The notes under the pieces: generated by a model
Seen by the model: only the letters and a program-made list of their open reading frames with translations
Databases searched by the model: none
Told to the model about the DNA's origin: nothing
Assembly (NCBI GenBank): GCA_010093705.1
Contig: MU006094.1
Location: 657,550-721,549, forward strand
Direction of reading: 5' to 3'
Length of the DNA: 64,000 nucleotides
DNA from: Patellaria atrata CBS 101060
Lineage: Eukaryota > Ascomycota > Dothideomycetes > Patellariales > Patellariaceae
Position numbers and translations under genes: made by a program
Shown: positions 57,357 to 64,000 of the stretch, piece after piece
Position numbering within the stretch: the stretch's first letter is position 1
Layout of the letters: each line of letters starts with the position of its first letter

Positions 57357-57364
57357 TTTTTTTT

Positions 57365-57885
57365 CCCCTGTTTCTGGTGCCTTGATCTGTCTAGCGTTCT
57401 ATCTGGTGTTATTGGATCTCTTTCTTTTGGGGGGATCAGGTCGGGGTTGTCAAGTTATGAGTGATGATTGCGGTCAGTATAATTACTATAGCAGGACTAA
57501 GGGGATGGTTTTGACACCGCTTCTAGCGAATTGATGGACACTTCAGAAAGCTTCACGATATGAGTTTACTCGCCATGATAATCTTATTCGTTATGAAAGG
57601 GTCGGGTTCCTCATTTTATAATTGCAAGCCACAAAACGGCTTTATCTTTGTCTTTTCCTTGTCCGTGATTACGTTCCCTTTGTCTTCATGAAAAGCCTTC
57701 AAGCAAAATTTCTATCAATAGCACCACCAACAACAATAGCCTTTGTAAATGCAGCTCAGTATATAAGCGAGGGTATCTTTCTCTCCGGCATAAAATTAAA
57801 ACGGTGTACAACAAGATTTCAATCCATAGAAAATATTCAAAAGTTTTATCAGGACAACTCGATTTACCCCTATCACGATTACATT
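57365..57885. other. Intergenic before secreted-protein gene
   Basis: The frame of the next gene is open from 57622, but the upstream 88 codons show no conserved features and are taken as leader. Nothing else seen. Confidence 0.5.
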
Positions 57886-58341
57886 ATGCATATCTTTGCT
57901 CTTCTCACACTTATGCCCCTACTCGTATCGACGACACCGACACCTGAGCCATTCAATGTCAGAAAAGCCCCATGGTTCATCAAGTCACATCAATCAAAGT
58001 ACGAGTCACTGTCGTTCTGCGGCGAGGTTGACTATTTCGGAGCGAGTGCCCCCGACCCTAATGCCAGACCCATAAACGTCAACTGCGAAACTTACCGTCT
58101 TGAGGCCAGCCTCACAGGGCAGTGTCGTAGACTCCACGAGAAAATGAATAGAAAGTCCAAGTCTTGTTACTTAGGCAAGCAACCAAGATCCAGGACTATG
58201 TGCCGCCTTTATGCTGATACGGGATGCTTTGGAATTTATAGGGTGATCCAATACGGGGATATGAAGAACATGGCGGAATTCGCATGGGATAACACGGTCC
58301 AAAGTTTTGCTTGTTACCCTAATTCTCAGGCGGGGATTTAG
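57886..58341 (+). CDS. Small secreted cysteine-containing protein
   Basis: A single exon encodes 151 residues from the ATG at 57886, chosen because it starts a signal peptide (MHIFALLTLMPLLVS); the frame opens further upstream at 57622 but that gives an unlikely leader. The mature protein has seven cysteines (SFCGEV, NCETY, QCRRL, SCYLG, MCRLY, GCFG, ACYPN), a basic middle (RRLHEKMNRKSKSC) and a C-terminal strand pattern (GCFGIYRVIQYGDMKNM, then WDNTVQSFACYP). It is effector-like by size and secretion only; the fold is not recognised. Confidence 0.7.
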   Translation: MHIFALLTLMPLLVSTTPTPEPFNVRKAPWFIKSHQSKYESLSFCGEVDYFGASAPDPNARPINVNCETYRLEASLTGQCRRLHEKMNRKSKSCYLGKQPRSRTMCRLYADTGCFGIYRVIQYGDMKNMAEFAWDNTVQSFACYPNSQAGI

Positions 58342-58625
58342 AGGATTTTCTTCTGTTGGTTTTCTTCTCTTTTGGTTTTCTTCTTTTTGTTTTCTTCTTT
58401 TTGGTCGGTAACCGCAGGTCAGGATATGTAATGATACGGCATCGGTTCAATGTAATTTGGTGTATTAAAAAGCTCCTGGGATGGGGTTTACGTTTTCGAT
58501 ATATTCCCTCCGTATGTAAAGTACATTGGCCGTGTGAGAAACAACCTGATTATTTGCCCCTATAGTCCTAATAGCCAATTTTGCTCGTCTATGGTATACG
58601 TACCCGAAATCAGTAAATACGCAGT

Positions 58626-60802
58626 TCAAATTTCTTCCGGATCTTCAGCATAGTTGATTTTGCGCGCCGTTCGCGCGCTTTTCCTCTCCCCTTTTTGCTT
58701 TATTGCGGAAAGAGGAGGCGGAGTCTGAATGCCTTCAGATTTTAATTCAAGATCATCTTCATCCTCGTCGGATGTCGAAGGCGTGGGAACGGCTCTTGCA
58801 CGCTTCTTCGCAATTGGCGTCTTAGTAGCTGATCGCTTTGCATTCGGAGTCAGGTCCACTGTAGGGACTTTGATAGGATTAACGGTACTGGTCGCAGATC
58901 CCGTAGCTTTCTTTGGTGGAACGCTCTTCTTTCCCGCTTCGTCTTCATCTTTTCTCTTCAGTACCCGTTTTACTGGTCTAAGCCACTCTTCCATACCAGG
59001 AGGCCAATATACTCTGCCTTCTGGACCACCCATACCCACCTCGCTCTCTGGAACAACAGCTCTTTTAGATTCAACACTTTCTTCCGCTTCGCCGTTTTCA
59101 ACTTCTTGTGCCTTCTTTTTAGAGGGCGCTTTCTTCTTCGCTGGGACACGCACCGGTTTATTGTCATCGTTGCGTGCATGAGGAATCATATCATTAATTC
59201 TATCAAACCCTGGTAACTTGAATGTACGCATCAGTTCAAAAACAGCTTGTTCTTTGTCTTTAGCCTCGATCATTAAATCCATGGTATCGGGGCACGGGGG
59301 TAAGGTCGAAACTCTAGGAGCATGCTTCCTCCTATCCCTCCCCGTGATTGCTGAAGGTGTAGGTTCACTGTAGTGCATCTTTGGAGTGATCTTCTTGCGT
59401 TTCCATGTCTCAAGAATGGCTGGATAAAGGTCTATGATATCTTTCGTCCCTTCTCGAATCTTATCAGCATCAAAGATGATGTTGTGATGATGAAAGTCTA
59501 AAACAAGAGGAATATTCATCTCTTGGCAGAGAGGAAGTAGATCGTGAACGGACCAGCTAACATCATCGTTTTCGAGAACAAGACGCTTTTTGATCGACGG
59601 AGAAAGATGACGATAGTTCTCTCGGAATCGATCGAGGGTTGCGGCTTTATCACCGAAAACCCCGCCGAGATGAAGTATCATTACAGCATCGCGGTCCATC
59701 TGCGGAGGTAGTTCGAGCAGGGAAAGCATCTCATCGTGATATTCAAGATCACGGATTGCGTTTTCAATAACTACTTGACGCGGAGAGCCAAGTTGAGTAA
59801 ATTGCCCGGGATGTGTCGTAACCCTATGGCCTAAATCTGCCACTACTTTTCCTACTTCTTTCAATGTCTCTTTTGCGAAGGGTGATAACTTGTATCCGTA
59901 CTCCTCGTGACTAGCGAATGGAAACATCTCGCTACTCAGTCTCATGAACTTAATACCATATCGATCATTCCACTTTAGCATTTTGATGATGTCTCTCGCA
60001 TTTGCTAGACCAATACTTTCAACATAAGCTTGACCTTTCGCTATATCAGCCGGTTGATCTTTGTCTGGTCTGTTCTTAGTGGCATGTTCGGGTTTAGAGG
60101 GGTCTTTGAGGGGATGTCGGTGTTCCAGAATCGAAGCTATGCGGCAAGTGCGTGAACTGAAAACTGGAGGATTCGAGTATCGAAGATAGGTGTTGAGACA
60201 AGCCTGAAGAGTATTAGCAATGTCAAAGCATAGGAAATGCTCTGTAAACTAACATATCCTAATCGACCCTTCCAGGGTAATGGCAGGTATTCACTATTAA
60301 CGGCAAGTGGCCGAGACAAGGCACTTTTGATCTCCTCCTCGTCTGCTTCTTCCTGTTGTTCTTCTCCTTCTATTTCTAAGTCTCCGGGCACTGCAGCTTC
60401 GTTCTTTAATTTTTCGGTATTTACCGATAGCTCGGGCGGGAGCGCTTCGTTTACCTGTGAGCTCTTACTGACCCGTCCGTGAGCTACTTTTCGCTTCTTC
60501 CTTTCTAGCACGGGCTCAGGAATATCTGACAATGGTGAGTCTGAAACATCCTCAGGCTTGAGGATTCCCGTAGGAATGATTTGATCTGCTTCTCCATCGG
60601 GTGAAGCTCTGAGAGCATCGGGTGCATCTAATACATCGCCGTTGACGTCTGGGTTTACAGAGATCTTCGAAGTGCGTGCTGAGGTCCTTCTATGAGGCTT
60701 TGCCGGCTGTTGACGACGTATATTGGATGGTAGAGGCACTGGTGTCTGAATACTACTTGCTGTGGGTACATTCACCATCGATCGCTTTCGTTTCGCCACC
60801 AT
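58626..60802 (-). CDS. UVE1: UV damage endonuclease UvdE/Uve1
   Basis: Exons 60802-60254 and 60203-58626 encode 708 residues; the 50-nt intron has GTTAGT and TTCAG. The N-terminal 170 residues are basic then acidic and disordered (MVAKRKRSM, likely nuclear signal). The UVDE TIM-barrel starts at LGYACLNTYLRYSNPPVFSS and contains the metal and catalytic residues: MLKWNDRYGIKFMRLSSEMF, TTHPGQFTQLGSP, VMILHLGGVFGDK, RLVLENDDVSWS, VLDFHHHNI and KMHYSEPT. The enzyme nicks 5' to cyclobutane dimers and 6-4 photoproducts, starting a light-independent alternative excision repair. A long Lys/Pro-rich tail of about 230 residues follows the domain. The start at 60802 is preferred over an in-frame ATG at 60874. 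Confidence 0.95.
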
Positions 60803-62275
60803 TATGAGAAATCTCGATGTCGATTTTAGTCTGTAAGTGAACGGCAAATATGATCTAGTTAACAACAATAACATTCAATCACGTCATGAATTTTCGAAAA
60901 TGTAAGCTTGATAGAGGAAACGCGTTGACAGTACAGGAAGAAAAGTAGAGATCGAAAACACGTCGTAAGTAGCGGGAGATGAAAACAGTACTGGGCCACA
61001 AATAATGAACGAAGTGGCTGCCTTAAATCGATCTCGAATTGATCTAGATCTAACAAAGTAGCTTGGCGATCGATCTAACCTTAACCTTAACAGGAGGCGC
61101 ACGGAGCACCCCCTTAGTTGCCAAGGAAAACCGGACTTTACTGTAAGGTTATCTCTCTACGGAAGTAATAAAGGTACAATCAACACGGCCATCAACACGA
61201 CCAACAGCAGGATCACGACGGAGCGATCTAGTACCCAACGGCGACTAGGGTGCAGCGGAGCGACTGAAACAACAAGGGCCTTGCGATCAGTAATCCATAT
61301 GATATCAGCAAAGCGATGATAATCAGTACGGGCTTTAAAAAATGAATTTAGTATGGGCCTGGAAAGAGCCATCATGAGAGAGCACTAAAAGGACAAGGTG
61401 AGATTTGGACAGGTTAGGAAAGAGTCGTATAAGCGAAATACACCAAGACATTGGATGAGAATTAGGAGTGGGACTACCTACGGCGACGGCGGAGCGATCT
61501 TAAAGGTCAAGAGTGGATACAAAGGTTATATCTACTTTTTCGTAGTACTAGCAGGTAACGTGTCTTTCTCACGTGTCGTTTGTTCGATCGATTACCGTTC
61601 CTAAGAGTCTCTTTCCATTTCTCCAGAAGGGTCAACCGAAGCTCTCAGCAGTTTGTTTTCCTGGATAGGAACCCCTTTCGACCAGCGATCTACGATCTTA
61701 TTCGTAAGGAGCATCTTAGGCTTGTTTACAACTCGGCTTTCCGAACCATGGATTATTATTAGTACAGGAGCTTCTTGTCTGTAATTTTTATTCGCATGAA
61801 ATTTCCACTTCATCACATACTCGGGGCTTACTTTCCTCACACCCAACGTCGTGCCTACAGCCCGCGTCCAATTTTACTCCGACTACCGCTTTAGGTATCA
61901 TGTGTACAAATGCCGTAGACGTTCAACGAATTTTATCACTACGCCCACTTGCCTCTTTAGGAATATACCCCACGTGGTATGCAACCGGACTGCTTCTCGA
62001 CCCGTCTACTGGCCTGTCTCAATACTTACCACCGTTTGTGGTAATCTGTTGATAGTACTAAAATTCTTGTTTCTGAGATAGTCCTGTACTAAAATAAAAT
62101 TTAGCATATTCCTTTCTCTTTCGTCATTAATTTCCGGCAAAATCCGGATCGGTTTTGTCTGAATTCCTACCAGCCATCTTGCGCGATGGCTTAATCTTAG
62201 ATTATTACTTAAGTAAAGCTTTTTTCATGATCATCATTCAACTCCTTGAACTACGATGCGCGTGTTCTTTAACTA
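60803..62275. other. Long intergenic region with one small hydrophobic-tailed open frame
   Basis: UVE1 promoter side, then 1.2 kb without a convincing gene. A 72-codon minus-strand frame at 61157-61375 reads FFKARTDYHRFADIIWITDR and ends in a hydrophobic tail (VVILLLVVLMAVLIVPLLLP); it may be the end of a decayed membrane-anchored gene but has no supporting exons. Confidence 0.4.
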
Positions 62276-62941
62276 CTATGTTCTACCATGTTTTCGTCTT
62301 TTCGTATGATCCACAAGTCTACGTAGAAGGTACGTAAATTTCGATATCAGAATGAGTGAGACTATGATAGATGCTAACTGTAGCAATTCTGAAACTCTAT
62401 AAGAGAAGGAAATGACCAGTATACCTCTTCAAATTCGTGTAGCCGGCTGTCGGGCATTGAAAATTTACCTTTCAGGGAAGCGAGTGCTCCCAAAATTGCA
62501 GTAAGCTCTGTCCATTCATGTACTGTGCGCATAAGCTGACCTATAAGTTTGTTCAGAGCTCAGAGTGGCGTCTTTAGGAGTGTAGACTGACTGTTCAATC
62601 TATCTCACGAGTAGCGAATCATAGTTGTCCCTATCTCCCAGTCTTTCTTAGGTTAAGAGTGGACGACTCCACCCAAAAGCTGGCGCCCACAGTCGACTGT
62701 CCCGGGTCTGGAACATGTTACTTCTGCGCTTACCCGAAAATTTAACTCCTTTAGCCGTTTATAGACCAATGAGTTGTACGAAAATCGCCGAGGGGAAAGG
62801 AGACTAATCAATGCGACGTTTACACTCGCTAAACCAACTAGAACCCACCCATATCTATAGTATAAACATCGTAGATAAGGTACCCCTATGCCATTACGAT
62901 CAAACATCTCGGGTTTAGCATCACGACACCCAACAGTACAG
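62276..62941 (-). pseudogene. Remnant of a fungal integral membrane protein gene
   Basis: After an acceptor-like CACAG at 62942 the frame reads CTVGCRDAKPEMFDRNGIGV, the pattern of a fungal membrane-protein family with CTVGC-x-DA-x-PEMFD before the first helix, then YGWVLVGLASVNVALISLLS. It passes a GTAAGC donor and ends at 62653. Further down, LNKLIGQLMRTVHEWTELTA and, after a possible intron, LASIIVSLILISKFTYLL to TAG 62276-62278 look like later helices, but the pieces do not connect into one open frame (a TGA precedes the LNKL block). I read this as a shortened, decaying member. Confidence 0.4.
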
Positions 62942-63537
62942 CTGTGTAAATACTACCCACCTGATCTGGGTACTACGCTATAGCACGATTATTGTCGACT
63001 TTTCCTCATGGCCAAGCTTGGAATTTAGTTACATGTGTAATTCCCATCAGTGCGGTTGTGGGATTCTCGTTGTCGATGCACGACTCAACACTGTCGGTAT
63101 CACCTCGGTGCGATCCGTAAGGATCCAGGCCACTCCCAGAATCCCGATCAGATCCATCCACCTGAGATTAGATAGGATGAAAACTTTTTCCACCCGACGT
63201 CCGACCTCAGTCCAACCTCAATTCATCAATAAGACGCTATTTTCCGAGGAACCACTTCTTATTGTAGTCTATAACCAAGAGTTAAGAAGTCAAAGACCTA
63301 GGGAAAATTGAGGAGTTAGATCATTTCGCGAAATGCTATGATGTTTAAGAAGTGATAATGTAAAGATTCTAACATTTTCCAGCTACCTAAGAACATCACT
63401 GTACGCCAGACAAGCTTAATACATTATTCAGTGACAATCGTACGCTAAAGGCATTCCAATTACACCATCTCTAACATTAAGAGGGGAAAAACTCCGTGTC
63501 ATGTGACGCTCGAAAAACAAAAGGACGCGCCGATTTG
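62942..63537. other. Intergenic
   Basis: No gene supported; 3' flank of the oxygenase gene. Confidence 0.6.
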
Positions 63538-64000
63538 TCAGTACAAGATCTTTGTCATTTCACGGTGGAAGTCCAATGCCGTGATGTCTGGGAAATGCGC
63601 CGGGTTCTCCTCGGTGACGAAATGCTTGATAGGACCAACGGATGCTCCTCTGTGAGCCTTGAAGAAGAAGACTGAGGAGTAGCGCTCAGGAATGCTACCA
63701 TCTTGCTGGTTCTGCAATCCCGGAGGGGTGTTGACCTGGTGCAGACCGCCGGTAACGACCTTGTTGGTCCATCGAGTGAAAGTATCGCTGGTGTTGACTA
63801 CCATCACGTTCTCTCCCGGGTTCACTGGGACAGGGGCAAAGCTGAATGGTTTGCGCCTGTCCTCGCATTCGAGACCACCTAGGCCGTCTTGGAAGAGAAG
63901 GGTGATGATACCGAAGTCAGTGTGGGGCCAAGCGCGCTTAATGAGACCCTTCTTGAGAGTCTCCACAGCGACTTCTGGGTAGTAGAGCATGCGCAGCTCG
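63538..64000 (-). CDS. 2-oxoglutarate/Fe(II) oxygenase (isopenicillin-N-synthase-like), 3' part
   Basis: The frame is open to the right window edge, so only the C-terminal 153 residues are seen; the 5' end lies beyond 64000. The double-stranded beta-helix iron site is visible: AWPHTDFGIITLLFQD gives His and Asp of the HxD, GGLHQVNTPPG gives the distal His, and ERYSSVFFFKAH gives the RxS pair that binds the 2-oxoglutarate carboxylate. GGLECEDR after the HxD is typical of the gibberellin-oxidase/IPNS-like branch. Fungal members oxidise small molecules, often in secondary metabolism; the substrate cannot be read. No break is seen in this part. Neighbouring cluster genes, if any, are outside the window. 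Confidence 0.88.
   Translation of the reverse strand, partial: ELRMLYYPEVAVETLKKGLIKRAWPHTDFGIITLLFQDGLGGLECEDRRKPFSFAPVPVNPGENVMVVNTSDTFTRWTNKVVTGGLHQVNTPPGLQNQQDGSIPERYSSVFFFKAHRGASVGPIKHFVTEENPAHFPDITALDFHREMTKILY

Noticed and set aside
1-64000. Virus-derived or LTR elements
   Set aside because: No reverse transcriptase, integrase, capsid-like frame or paired long terminal repeats were seen.
4498-64000. A biosynthetic cluster linking the sugar transporter, DUF1996 protein and oxygenase
   Set aside because: These genes are tens of kilobases apart with housekeeping genes between them, and no synthase gene is in the window.

Overview
The window comes from the nuclear genome of a filamentous ascomycete (Pezizomycotina); gene content and protein style suggest Leotiomycetes, but the exact lineage is inferred. 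Genes carry short GT-AG introns (mostly 45-85 nt) with CTAAC/CTTAAC-like branch sites, genes lie on both strands without operons, and many products are Pezizomycotina-type (dynactin p150, Pex14-family peroxin, UVDE nuclease, DUF1996 secreted protein, lactose-permease-like MFS carrier). I see no virus-derived or LTR element.

Layout. 0-10 kb: 3' end of a Ser/Pro/Thr-rich repeat protein, a MARVEL-type membrane protein, a nine-exon MFS sugar transporter, a long gene-free stretch ending in a degenerate repeat cluster, and CTF8. 10-26.6 kb: RPS6, a decayed F-box-like gene, calcipressin, mitochondrial HMG-CoA lyase, a broken Fig1-family gene, a WW-like repeat gene split by one stop codon, a Pex14-family peroxin, a 190-bp MITE-like inverted repeat, and INO80 subunit IES2. 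27-37 kb: a cysteine-rich secreted protein, SDHAF4, an unassigned helical protein, two decayed hypothetical genes, a GT34 mannosyltransferase, and two F-box-like remnants. 37-51 kb: a secreted protein, a long gene desert, a DUF1996 protein, then large housekeeping genes (dynactin p150, App1-type phosphatidate phosphatase, cytosolic SerRS). 51-64 kb: a BTB-like remnant, a secreted SnoaL-like protein, a nearly full-length amidohydrolase pseudogene, a polytopic membrane protein, a tRNA-like relic, a second cysteine-rich secreted protein, UVE1, a membrane-protein remnant, and the 3' part of a 2-oxoglutarate/Fe(II) oxygenase cut by the window edge.

Housekeeping genes (translation, DNA replication and repair, chromatin, peroxisome, dynein transport, lipid and leucine metabolism) are intact and fully spliceable. 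About ten accessory loci between them carry in-frame stops or frameshifts while still reading as recognisable proteins. That contrast, a C-rich to G-rich skew switch inside several short genes, and the inverted-repeat element are the most interesting signals. I did not find a convincing new multi-gene system.
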